64,000 nucleotides of DNA from Apostichopus californicus (Eukaryota; Echinodermata; Holothuroidea; Aspidochirotida; Stichopodidae), in NCBI GenBank assembly GCA_020650975.1, contig JAIPMN010000279.1:1-64000 (forward strand). Reading direction: 5' to 3'. Position 1 is the first letter of the stretch; each line of letters starts with the position of its first letter. Position numbers and translations under genes: made by a program. This document shows positions 23,503 to 35,700 of this stretch, one piece after another. The notes below the pieces were generated by a model that worked only from the letters and a program-made list of their open reading frames with translations, was not told where the DNA came from and ran no database searches.

Positions 23503-23577
23503 GACAGACTCACAAATGTACAAAGCTCTGATTTAAGATGGAGGTAGGATAACAGTGTGTTTCAAGTAATATCCAAG

Positions 23578-24112
23578 TTAAAGGGGACAAAAACCGAACC
23601 ATCATCTTCAACTTATATGAAAGGTGTCTGTGAAAAGCAACTTCCCAAACAGGAAAAGTGCTCAGTAAAGGAGATAACCTTATTTAAAAGTAGTGTCTGG
23701 GAGCTAGCTGTCATTTTGTAAATCTGTGATGTCATAGTGCCACTAGATCTGAAACCATTTTCGTACTTTCCAAGGTAAAGTGTTAATGTTTGCTCCTGAA
23801 ACCATCAGTATCATTAGGTCATGTTAAGCACTTCCATAGTTTAGATTCAGTATTAACAAATCCATCCCATTATAGAAAATATACATTGCAATAATAAAGA
23901 GAAATTTTGAAGCACATTTGTGGCTATGATGTCATATGGATGTCATATGTAGACTGGTCTCGCAGCCTCGTGTGTGAAAGACTGGTAAATGTAAAATGGC
24001 ATCTCATTAATGGAGTAAAATTGTCTTAGCTGTTTGACGAAAGTTGTGCGTGACATTTAACACTATCCCATAGACCAGTGATGATTGGGTTTTGTGTCTC
24101 CTTTCGTTTTAG
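23578..24112. mobile_element. TTAA-bounded inverted-repeat element, family B, copy 2
   Basis: Starts TTAAAGGGGACAAAAACCG and ends near GTGTCTCCTTTCGTTTTAG. It is homologous through its length to the copy in BRMS1L intron 7. Non-coding. Confidence 0.65.
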
Positions 24113-25250
24113 CACGTCTTAGAAACTATGCAGCCTAAATTTAAAAAATACTTTGCTTCTAGTTCCAAACTTTTCCTAGACATTGATGAGTGTCGTTAAA
24201 AAGTTTAAGTGGGGGTGAGTTGGAAAAAAATAAGTTGTTTTAGGCAAGTATGGGAAACATTCTTATTTTTGAAACTGTCAAGCTGTTGTTTCCAGGACAC
24301 TAGAAAATCGTTCCCGCGTCTCCATGAGCATGTCTCTTAATGGCAAAGGAATCGAAAATATATAGTATTCAGAAACTGCTTAATTTCAACTGCGCCTTAT
24401 TTCATTTTGAAAGTAACACTTCCTATAACAAAAGATGAGCTGTTTACCCACATGGTAATGCTCATTTCATGGTCGTGCCTAGACTTCTGCCTTGAAGATG
24501 ACGGACGGACAGACGAGTTAAGACCTCCCCCCTCCCGGATGACAGGAGTCTTGACTTGAGTTGCCAATGAGGTAGTTAGCGCCTATCCACACACGGTTTA
24601 CACCCTTCAATTTTTGAAGCCACCCATTTGGAGAAGAATTCTTCTGTATGGACCCAATCTCGCTCTGCAACCGAGCGCGGGAGCATCGGGAGAACTGGAC
24701 AATTAGTGAAGATTTAGAGCCTGGAAGCCACCCATGACCACGAGTTGCACGCTGGGGCACGCCTACTCTAGCGGTCGATTTCGGAAATTTGTGGCGACAG
24801 CACACTCGCACGACCGATCATAACTTGTATGGTGGGCTTTATATATAGCTTCGTCATCAAAATTGCTTGCTCTTTATGTAGTAGAATAGAGTCAAAATTG
24901 TAATTATTCTATAGTCGAAATTCAGTCAGGATAGCTTTGATGACTTTCTTTGCCAAGAGTCAGGGGTGTTAAACGATACCCCACTTCCGATAATCCCATG
25001 GTTCATGTGATAAGTCCGTGTTTACGGTTTTCGGGCCCATTTTTCCTGTTATGCAGCATTAAGATTGTGGGATAGTACATAGTATGTCAAGGGTACAAGA
25101 AATTACGTAACACACAAAATTGGTATCTATCTCAAGTATTACTCAATTATGTTGAATTTCAAAGTAAATTTTGCTAAATAAAAAATATTTTATTTTAGTA
25201 TATTTTATTTTAGTATAATTTTATTGCTCTAATCAGTTTCTTGAAAGTTA
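24113..25250. other. Intergenic, no gene seen
   Basis: The GC-richer part at 24520-24830 holds a 97-codon - strand frame without recognised similarity. The rest is AT-rich. Confidence 0.4.
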
Positions 25251-25259
25251 CGCAAAGTT

Positions 25260-26170
25260 AATTCGTACCTAGAGGTAGATTGTTAATTTTAAGAGGTCAA
25301 ATGGTCATGGGGTGTTCTCAATTTGTAAACAGAAGTAGTTGCGCGAATTCTGTGTTAGCCGCAGCCAGTTTCACTAACGTTCACAACAATGCAATAACCA
25401 AAGTCTTCATCACACATTGTCCGTATTTAGTTCTGAACGCGGAAGATCGGATTTCGGTGATGATGGCTGATTGATAGTTGATGTAAGCTGAAAGCACAGG
25501 TAACGATTGATGGTTGTGTGAATTTCATATCATCACCGTGATTCGTATTAGCAAAAAGCGCTAACGTAACGTTACAGAGTACATTAACTAAGAAAGTACC
25601 TTAACTTGCCTAGGCCTATGCTATGCTAATTAAATCTATGTCATAATCTGATCACGTAACTGAGAAAAAACAGTAACAAGTAGGCTAACATTAATATTAA
25701 GCCGCACTTACACTAACTGATAGTTAACCCAAAGGCAATTAAGTAAACCTATGTCCAAATTGTACCCAAAATATAACTTTTCTGTGCTTTGTTTTTATTA
25801 TTTTTAACCGTATTCTATTTGTAACTTTAATATTTGATATTTTATGTGTTTTGCTGCAGGGAGACAAATTTCCATATTCTTATGGGCGAATTAAATATAT
25901 CTACCTATCTTAGGATTCCTCTGTTTCCTTAAGTTTTCCATGTTTGCTCAGTGCCTATCATTAGTACAATAGTAATAGTGTAGCCTAGTCAATGCATTTC
26001 TTGTATCTGCTCCAAAAAGAAGACCCTCTGCAATATTTTGGCATATTCTTAAATTAATCTAAATGGCTGATCCAATAACCCTGGCTTACAGTACTAGACA
26101 TATGTTTCATGACTTGGCCTGGTCCTTTCAAGTAAGGCCTAGACTATAGTGCCTAGGCATATTTGCCAGC
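25260..26170 (+). promoter_or_regulatory. Probable WDR81 promoter and 5' UTR region
   Basis: Inference. The interval has CG-containing sequence at 25320-25460, a donor-like AAGCACAG/GTAACG at about 25499, and clustered CTAGGCCTA-like words (25609-25620, 26128-26160). Similar words occur just downstream of the BRMS1L start. A 5' UTR exon near 25400-25500 spliced to the coding exon at 27720 would fit. No transcript evidence is available. Confidence 0.3.
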
Positions 26171-27132
26171 TAAAAGGTATACTACTACCTATGGTGGGAG
26201 CTATTCACCTGATAAATGGTTCACTAAGTGTTGCTCTTGTAATCATTTACCCAGTGGTTCCTTAAATATGCCTAATGTATAGCCCACCTTTGGTGTGTAA
26301 GGAAAACGTTATCTGACAAAGATCCAGGGGTGGGGTGCTACACCCTCACCTGTACAGCCCCCCCCCCCAACACATAAAAATAATGAAAGTTGTTAGTAGC
26401 CCAACCAAACAACCTAAATATAAAATAATTAGAAAAATAATTTGTAGCATAAATACGCTTCAAATTGTACCATTCATGTCTTAATTGTTATATTATTTTC
26501 TTGGTAGCACCCATAAGGAAATAGAGTTCTCTATTTCTTTGGGAGGACACTGCAGTTTGCTTCAACATCCTCTCCATACCTCTCCACCCCACCCCCCCCC
26601 CCCCAAAAAAAAGGTGCTTGCAAGCATATTTGACAAAATATATGTTAATTTCTTTGGGTATGCTCTTTGGTCTTTTGTACAATACACAACACTAAGATAA
26701 TATAATGCATCAGCACACTTAGCACCTTTTGACTGTTAAATGAAATGCAAATACTTGAATCGTCTATGGCTTGATGAGTCGGTCTCACAGCCTGTGATCA
26801 GGCGAATAGGCAAGTGCAAATACTTACTCACCCAACGATCAGATAAATAGCCACAGCCATTACTTAAATAGCATACTGGCACTTACACTTAGTAAGCCTA
26901 CAGTGTAACTTACAGAACGAAGTTCAGAAATTAACAATTGGATGAGCAAATCCAGGTTTGAAACAAGGTCAAACAAATTTCAAAAATATTCCATGTTGCT
27001 TTAAATCATAAGGCAAATTGTTGTTTTAATGTTTAACATGACTTGTTACAACATGTGGTAATGCTTACCTTGACCTACTTGCAGATCATCAAATTAAATA
27101 CACCTCCTGTTTGTAGGAATACTTTCATTTTT

Positions 27133-27378
27133 GTATGTATGTATGTATGTATATTAGATCCTCCTGCAAGCAGGAACTCGCGAAGAAGCCTCATTTGGCT
27201 TATCAAAGCCGCAAGCTGACCGAAGTCAGTCTCTGACATTCATATTTAACGTCCATGATTATGAATTGTTAATTGTCAACAACTCTGTAACTGGACGACA
27301 TACATTAATCTGGGAGTGACTCGAACCGGGGACCTTATGATTGAAAGGCACCGGCGTTAACCACTGAGCTAACACTCC
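27133..27378 (-). mobile_element. tRNA-derived SINE
   Basis: Read on the - strand it starts GGAGTGTTAGCTCAGTGGTT, which is an acceptor-like start followed by a tRNA A box (27357-27371). It has the B box GGTTCGAGTC (27318-27327), then a tRNA-unrelated body of about 150 bp, and a tail of ATAC repeats (27133-27152). The head looks about 70 nt long and tRNA-like. Such SINEs are copied by LINE machinery. A 12-nt partial repeat of the A-box region abuts the head (27379-27391). Confidence 0.8.
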
Positions 27379-27719
27379 AACCACTGAGCTAATACTACTT
27401 TTGGTAGTATTCCAGCTTTAAATTTAACTGAGCTTGTTGTGATTGGTTCGTGATTGGTATTATACGCACAACGTTTGGTTATGTTGCATATGTTACATAT
27501 CAGTGGTGATACAACTGCTTTCAAGACAGCTGAAGCAATTTTCATACTCTGTTGCAGACTATCCGTAAATCTAAACGGTTGTTCTAACAATATGCATAAA
27601 AGACTTTTCCTCTTTTTGTTTCTTTTTTTTCGAAAGTTGGCTTAAAGTTGTTGATATATTTGATGCTGCTTAACTTTCCTCATTTAGTTCCATGAGAAGT
27701 TGTGAAAGATCATGTAAGG

Positions 27720-29754
27720 ATGTCAGACTACTTTCAAATTGCGGCAGATTTGGGATTACAAGAAAACCAATTGGAATTTGTAGATGGAAATATATTAGCA
27801 GTGGTAAGTTAAACACGAGTTGCATGAGTTGAGTCAAACAAATAGTTGCAGTACGGCAAATCTCCTGCAGAGTGACATTGAAATTAGTGGAGGTCAAATG
27901 CCATTTGGCATTTAGTATCTCAAAGTCTGCAAAAATCGTAAACTTGGGTGGTCTGCTGGAAAGTAAAGCTTAGGTGAATTTTGTACATGGTCCGTGTATT
28001 CATCTTATTAAGTGCAACCATCGTAGGATGTTGATTTTTATTTAGGTCAAAGATCAATGAAGGTCAGAGTTAGAAAACCTTCTAGGAACAAAACTCCCAA
28101 GGAACAGAACACTTGGATGAACTTCCCATATCATGCATAGATAGACCTTAGCGGGTACAAGAGTTGAATATTATTTTGTGGAGAACAATAGAAGTCTGAA
28201 AAAGTGATAAACATGGTATGGTTAAGTGTGATTGAACTGCATTCCATGTGCACTAATGAATGTAAGAAACTGTTTCTTTCATGTGGAGGTCAAAGGTCGC
28301 TGTAGGTCAAAAGAAGTCAAAGTTAGAAACCCTTGTTACACAATAAGCTTTTTGCTTGCTGGTTGTGTCTGAATAACAGTGAGAGAAAGAACAAACGAAT
28401 GAATGAAAGAAACAGAAAATTATTTGATACAGAAACATGAAGGTATTAAATGCTTTGATTAAATTCATTTTTTTTTATCTCCTGCGAATAAGGTTCACGA
28501 GAAATGGATAGCATTCATCCTGTCAAAGCTAGCTATCCCTGATGCCACAGAGACCGCATGGCCAGAATGGCGTGGTGAAGACAGTGTTGCGTTTGGAGTG
28601 GCTGCTAAACCATGGGTCAGGTTGCAAATTCATGCCATTGAAAATACTCATAATGGTTGCCTTAGGTAAGGTGTAAAGTGCATCTGGCTTTTTCATGGGT
28701 TTTCTGCATAGTCAGACAGTGTTTTCGCCAGGTCTAGCTTTCACCGCTCGCATCACAAGTCATTCAGTTTCAAGTCATTTCAGTTAGTAAATAAATCATT
28801 TATCATAAATCCAGAATTCAAATCAGAGTTATTAATTAGCTGTAGAAAATTTATTTCTTTAATTGTAACTTTTATTACTATTTTGGAAACCTGCAAATGT
28901 TTCAAATAGAAAGCATGTAACAGAATAGTGAAGCGATCTCTTTCCAAGCTGTAGTTCTGTCTGAACTTGTCTAACATACGGATGAACTACAGTTAGTTCC
29001 TAGCTTCAGGAGTTGTCAGAAAAATGTGTTGCAAAAAGCAAGCAGGCAACCAGCAATAAGAAATGTACTCTTTTATTGTATTTTAATTGTCCCTTTGGTT
29101 TTATAGCCTAATTGGTAATCAGAGAATGTGTAAAAGTAAGTTGGCCTGACGTTTCGATCCTAGCAGGATCTTCTTCAAAGGCTAGTAATCAGAGAGTCAG
29201 AGGTCTTGATCCCAGAATAATCTCTATCAAAGTATTCTGGTATTAGAAGCATCAAGTCTTCTAAAAAATCTTTATGAGTACCTACGCAAGGGGTTTCTCA
29301 TTTCTAGGAAAATGAGCTTGTTTATAGCTTCAGTTTCAGTAATTGAGAGAGCATTTGTTCTCCCTTTTGATTCTCAGGATAGCATATGTGTACTTGATTT
29401 AAACATATGTATGATGTCTGGAACATATTACATTTTGAGAAGACTTGTTTCTACCATTTACTTCATTAATTGTCAAACTTTTACTGCTCTTAACTGTTCT
29501 AGTCACTCCTCCTCATGCCCACCAGTGTTATCTCCTCTGCCTTCCATTATAATCATCTAAAATAAAATAATGTTTTCATGGGTTTTTCTCATTAAAGACT
29601 TCCAATCCAGGATTCAGGTGGCTTCACACATCAGCAGAATTTCTTTCAGTTTCTCGGAGCTATCACATCAAGAAATTACAAGTTGCAATGGAGAGAGGCT
29701 TTTAGAAAGACCAATCCCTTACAGAGCCAGCTACAGAGGTTCAAATGTGCAAAA
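27720..29754 (+). CDS. WDR81: WDR81 exons 1-3, N-terminal region
   Basis: Residues 1-138. Conserved landmarks are HEKWIAFIL (human ARWLASL), KPWVRLQIHAIE (human GWTRVEVHGL) and FFQFLGAITSRNYKLQWREA (human RFMQEVAAQNYRNLWRHA). The acceptor of exon 3 is ATTAAAG/ACTTCC at 29597. The stronger-looking AATCCAG ten bases downstream would shift the frame and lose the conserved block, so the upstream site was chosen. Confidence 0.85.
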
Positions 29755-32700
29755 GTATGTTATAGAAATGTTAAATCAAGCCTTTGGTTTATTAGCTAAG
29801 GCCAAACCAAAATGTTAGTTACACCGTGATTGGGAGCGTAAACAACCTTACTGAATATAGATTAATGAAGATTGGTGGGTTCAACCATCCTATAGTAATT
29901 ATTGTGGGAGTCTGTCATTATTAGGAGCAGCTTTATGTTAAGTTAGAGGTAACTGATGATGGCAGGGGGCATTTGTTTCTTCCTTGAAGTGAGATATATT
30001 GTGTTTGTTCCCTGAGCTGCTGCAACTCTTCAAAATGTACCAAAACAAATATGTTATAAACAAACGATGTTTGTATACGGTTAAACTAATACAGCTGCTT
30101 CCTTCCTCCATGACGATTTGATACTTTGTTAGTACTAAATGCTACTTAAAGGAGTAAGCAGTAATTCAACAACTGAAACTGACTAGGAAATTCTAGTAAA
30201 AATTATCTTTGCTCTTTTAAATATAGACAAAAGAGACCATTCAGTTCCAACAAAAAAATGCTTTGCCCTAGTCATTTTAGTTATGCTTGTGTTGTTAACC
30301 ACAAACAAACCAATGACTGAAGTATCATCAAATCTGAACACTTACCACATGATGTTGCTTTAACACGGGCTGTGTTTCATGTTTTAACTGATTTTGTTGT
30401 GATTTTGATGCTTCATATGATTTACTCCCTAAGCTACAATGCAGTATCAGTATCAGGGAAATGGCGGCTTAGTTAATCGTTAATTTGTAGAGTAACTTTA
30501 CGGTTGGATTACAATAAATTTCTGCCCTGGTTGCTATATGAATGAAACTGAAAATAGATTTGTTTGTTTCAGTTTTAGTAGAGTTTTCTTTGCCTTTCAT
30601 TGTTTCACTCCAATTAGTTTTGTTTTTTTCCTGCTGTGTTCATACATCCATGCATACTAAAAACGAAGGATATATGGAAAAGGATGACAATGGTACAGAC
30701 CTAAAGATATTAAACATTGAGTATAGATAGCTAATTTTATGGAACTAGTTGGTTTTCCATCTGTTTGAGTGGCTGGGGTGTGGGTAAAGGGAGAGTGGGG
30801 AAGCATATATGATATCACAAGAGAATTGACTGGGCCATATTTTTGTGTTGGTTGAGTCGCTTGGTGTTTATTTATTTATTTAATTTTTTTCCCCCTATCT
30901 TTCTTCTCACAGTTTGAAGACATTCCATTAAAGCAAATTCTGCTAAGACTGTATAGTTGTCCTTTCATAGAGAGCAACCAAACCGAAGGATCAGATCCAC
31001 CAAACATTGACCCCCAGACTCAGGTCACCCATGGCAATTTGGTTCCGGTCCTGTTTTGTTTATCTACTGCCAACGTTGTGTACTTAGTTCAACAGAGTCT
31101 ACATCATACTATACAGGAATGTGTCACATTTAGTCCTGCCATGCTTGCCGACTCCTATGCAAAACCATTGTACGTCATCTATCAGCTGCTACAAATCGTC
31201 AACCTCTTTCACAGTCAAGGACTCGTCTGCGGTAACGTCAATCTCACCGACTTTACCTTCCAAGAGGACTTGTGGGTTCGTTGTAAAGGACCGAGATGGA
31301 GTCAGATGACACAACTCGCTCCTCTTGAAGATCCTAATCTGCATAAGAAAGATGAAAAACATGTCAGCTATTACAGACAATTTTTGAGAGAGGTGCCACT
31401 CACGGATCTCGAATCGTTGTCTGTGAATTCCTTGTCTGAAATTTGTAGCGCATGGGTGTTAGGGCAAGTCAGTAACTTTGAATATCTGATGATTCTTAAC
31501 TATTTAGCTGGAAGAAGAATAAGTAACCCCAATTTCTACCCTGTGCTACCCTGGGTCTGTGACTTCTCGTCCAAGGATGGCGGGTTTCGCGATCTCTCAA
31601 AATCAAAGTATCGACTCAACAAAGGGGATCAGCAGCTGGACATGATGTACGAATCCTCTCTGGATCCATCACTGGATCAGGATGCAGACCTGAGAGAAAA
31701 CAAACACACACCTCACCACATCACCGGAATGCTCACGGACATCACCTACTATGTATACAAGTCAAGGAGGACACCGAAATCAGTACTATGTACACACGTG
31801 AGGCGCAACTGGGTACCCGGGGAGTACCCCAGCAGCATGCAGAGGATTCAAGAATGGACCCCCGACGAATGTATCCCAGAATTCTTTTGCGATCCTGAAA
31901 TATTTAAATCAATTCACGAAGACCTCCCCGATCTGGAGGTGCCCGTCTGGTGCCAGAATGGGGAGAATTTCATACAATGGCACCGATCGGTTCTGGAGAG
32001 TGATCACGTGTCGGAGAGAATACATCGTTGGATAGACATTACCTTTGGTTATAAGGTAAGCATAAGGAATAACTGTCATAAGGTAAGCATAAGGAATAAC
32101 TGTGATAAGGTAAGCATAAGGAATAACTGTTAGAAGGTAAGCATAAGGAATAACTGTTAGAAGGTAAGCATAAGGAATAAGGTAAGCATAAGGAATAACT
32201 GTTATATGGTAAGCATAAGGAATAACTGTTATATGGTAAGCATAAGGAATAACTGTTATAAGGTAAGCATAAGGAATGACTGTTATATGGTAAGCATAAG
32301 GAATAACTGTTATAAGGTAAGCATAAGGAATGACTGTTATAAAGGTAAGCATAAGGAATAACTGTTATAAGGTAAGCATAAGGAATAAGGTAAGCATAAG
32401 GAATAACTGTTATAAGGTAAGCATAAGGAATAACTGTTATAAGGTAAGCATAAGGAATAACTGTGATAAGGTAAGTATAAGGAATAATTGTTATAGGATA
32501 AGCATAAGGAATGACTGTTGTAAGGTTACAAGCATAAAGAATAACTGTTATAAGATCAGCATAAGGAACAAATGTTTTAAGGTAAGCATAAGGAATAACT
32601 GTTATAAGGTAAGCATAAGGAATAATTGTTATAAGGTAAGCATAAGGAATAACTGTTATAAGTTAGCATAAGGAATAACTGTGATAAGGTAAGTATAAGG

Positions 32701-35700
32701 AGAATGAATGGCTGGGGTAGAGAATAAGGTACAGGTGGTTAAATCTATTTTCCCCAATTCCATTAATGCCAGGGAGTTTCCACAAAAACATTGTCAGAGA
32801 AAGTTATACCGAATATTTCTATGTGCCTTCATATTATAACTGAATCTCAGAGATTGTTTACATCTATTGAACACCCTCTTTGCACCTCTCTCTCTCTCGT
32901 TTCCCCTCTACTTCCCCACACCTCTATTGATCCAAATTTTAACAGAAGTGCCTTTATTCACATTGCTAGCACTCTACAATGGCTTATATGTAATCTGCAG
33001 AAAATTATCTTTGTTTGTTCAATTTTGCAAACATATGTACTTTGGTTCATTCTTATCTTTAATTGTCTTCTGTTTGTATCGTTGGAATAAATGTGTATTA
33101 CTATTAAAATAATATTCCTGTTCAGTTTATCATGTCTTCAGACGTATCAATAAACAGTATCACTCAGCAACATATGGTTTTGGAAAATGTTAGCACAGCT
33201 CATCCGTACTACAGTTTTTTTTACGATACAAGTATAATCAGCATAATGAGTGTGAATAAAATTATGCATGCTACAAACTCAATTTACCAGAAATTCAATC
33301 TCGCTAACAATGAGAAAAGCAAAGTTTAATTCAAGATTCAAGGTTAAGATTTGATAATTGCAGGTGGTGTGAATATTATGAACTGATGTGTATTTTTATT
33401 TCAGTATTTCCATGCTAGCTTGTAGAGTTTTAATTAGTTGTCTGGCTTTGAACCTAACATCCATTAGGACCACCCAAGGTTGCCATAGCCTAACATAATC
33501 ATGTCGAGCGTACTGCCCTATATTGAAAACAAAAGCACTCTAGATTCCTCTCATCAAAAAAGTGACCTACATGACTGTATATCTTTTCGCTGTTAGCGAA
33601 GAAACGGTGTGGGCCTTAAAGTCATGTGCCTAATGAGCTACATGCAAATTTGACTCATGAACAGTATATCAGATGTTTGTTATGATATTTATAACATTAA
33701 ATGAATGTGATTAGTACATAATATTGCTGCAGAAGTATAGACCACACACACCCTAAGACAGAATGTTAGATAAGTCATTAAAGCCTGAAGTGTGTTTATA
33801 TGCCACTATGGTTTGGTTTCAATTTTGCATCTATTGATAAAGTGATGATAAGTTGTATCCCTCGTTGATCCCTCGTTGAAAATTAAACCTTTATAATTTT
33901 TTTTTTATAATTTTAATTCTTTATTCAAGGAATACTTGAGATATAAACTCCTCTAATCATTTTCCATTCTGTAGGTTAATCTTTACACAGCAGTTTCTTT
34001 TCTTGTCCTTCAGCTTTCCGGCAGTGCTGCTAAGAAATCTATGAATGTGTTTCTTCCTGTAATGGATAACCACACCATCCCAGTAGGTCATGGCATTGTA
34101 CAATTATTCCATGGCCCACATCCAAAGAAACTGACACCATCACCATATATGGCAACAGATGCCCCCAACATCCCTAGGACCAAACTGAAGGCTCCAGTTG
34201 GAGTTGGTGATGCCAAGCGTACTTCAGGCCATGATGAATATGTGGTAAAACAATTTTTTAAAGCAGAGCTGGTTTATAGCATTTTTAAATTTTGGTTTAA
34301 TTGGAAAATGTGGTAAATGATTTGAGATTATTATAACAGTTCATTTTCTTGATAGCAAGTCAAGTCATTTGCAGCAGTTTACCTAACTTGAGTCGAGTCA
34401 TTAATTTGAGTTGTTCTACTATCTCTCCTCAAAAACTTGTTCAAGTCATTTCACTTTTTGACATATCAACATTAATGACTTCATTTTTGTATTTTATTGA
34501 CTAGAGACATAAGTATAGCAGCTTTGATTCTAAGTGCCTAAGCTTCTCTTTCTGTTCTGATCAGGTCCTAACTATGCTATTATGAAGTGTTCACAGCCTT
34601 GGACATACATGATTATTAAGTCTCCACTGTTTTTCTTTGATTTATTCAAGGTTTCTACGGCAGACATTGCCAGTGATGTTTTAGTTACCTCTGAGGATGC
34701 AGCCCCATCGAGTAGCTCTACTCAGGCAGACCAGATACCTCCTTATCAATCCGATGCCAGTGATCCTATTCCTTCTTTTGATGTAAGGTGACACCTCATT
34801 TTGTTGTAACTCTCTATAGCTTTCTATTTTCTGGTAATTTATTAAATGTTCACTTGTTGCGATAGCTATACTTTCTCCCAGCTTTAAAAAGAGCCTTCCC
34901 CTTCCAGGCGCATAGCGAGGAATTTGCCAAGGGAGAGTCGAACCTGCTATTTGAAAGCCAAGATGAGGAAAGTTTGGTTAGGCTTTGATTGATGATGTCA
35001 TCATTGTATTGCATATTTCATTGTCTGTTGAGCATATATGCATAAGAACTGTGTTTGGTTCATAGAAATAAATATTCTATTGGATATATCCTTACAATTA
35101 TGAATAACAGTGGTGATTGGGTGATCCTGTCATTATGCTAATGCATATTCATGGATTTCTTTACTTCGACAGGTTTCGGTAGAATCTATGGAATCCAGCA
35201 TGGACAAAGGGGAAACTTCTGCCATAAACAGGTTGTCAACTGGTTCTGATGTTTTGCAACTACTGACTGGTGATGATATCATAGGCATAAAGAATCCTAT
35301 CAAGAAATTACCATTCTTCAGGTAAACAAGTCTCTGTCTATAAATTAGACAAGGGGAGGAGATGAACATCTTCTACAGTGAAAGGGAGCAGGGGGATGGG
35401 GGAGAACTGGGGTGAAGGGAGGAAAAGTGTCTGCTATTAATATTGCTAAAAGTTTATGTTATGGCATTTTTTTGTTTTTCATTCGAAGTTTTTCTTAAGC
35501 GGAGACTTTTCCTTTCCAACCGTTGACACAAAATATCAGTCTACCAGACTTAACTTGACATTATGCATTATGCACATCATGCATTAGTAATTTCATACTA
35601 ACTGAATGTAGTCACTCTGTATCTAAAGTTATATTCTTTTGAGATATTAAAGATGGACATTATCATGGAAATTGAAAAGTTACAGTAAACATTGTTGTTG

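Noticed and set aside
24518-24811. 97-codon - strand frame in GC-richer sequence
   Set aside because: No family recognised and no second line of support. It may be part of an old repeat, but I cannot show that.
29570-29818. Downstream acceptor AATCCAG/GATTCAG for WDR81 exon 3
   Set aside because: It looks stronger than ATTAAAG but gives the wrong frame. The upstream acceptor restores the conserved FFQFLGAITSRNY block.
31909-32352. 147-codon - strand frame of YAYLITVIP repeats
   Set aside because: It is the shadow of the 27-bp splice-donor array and the end of WDR81 exon 4.
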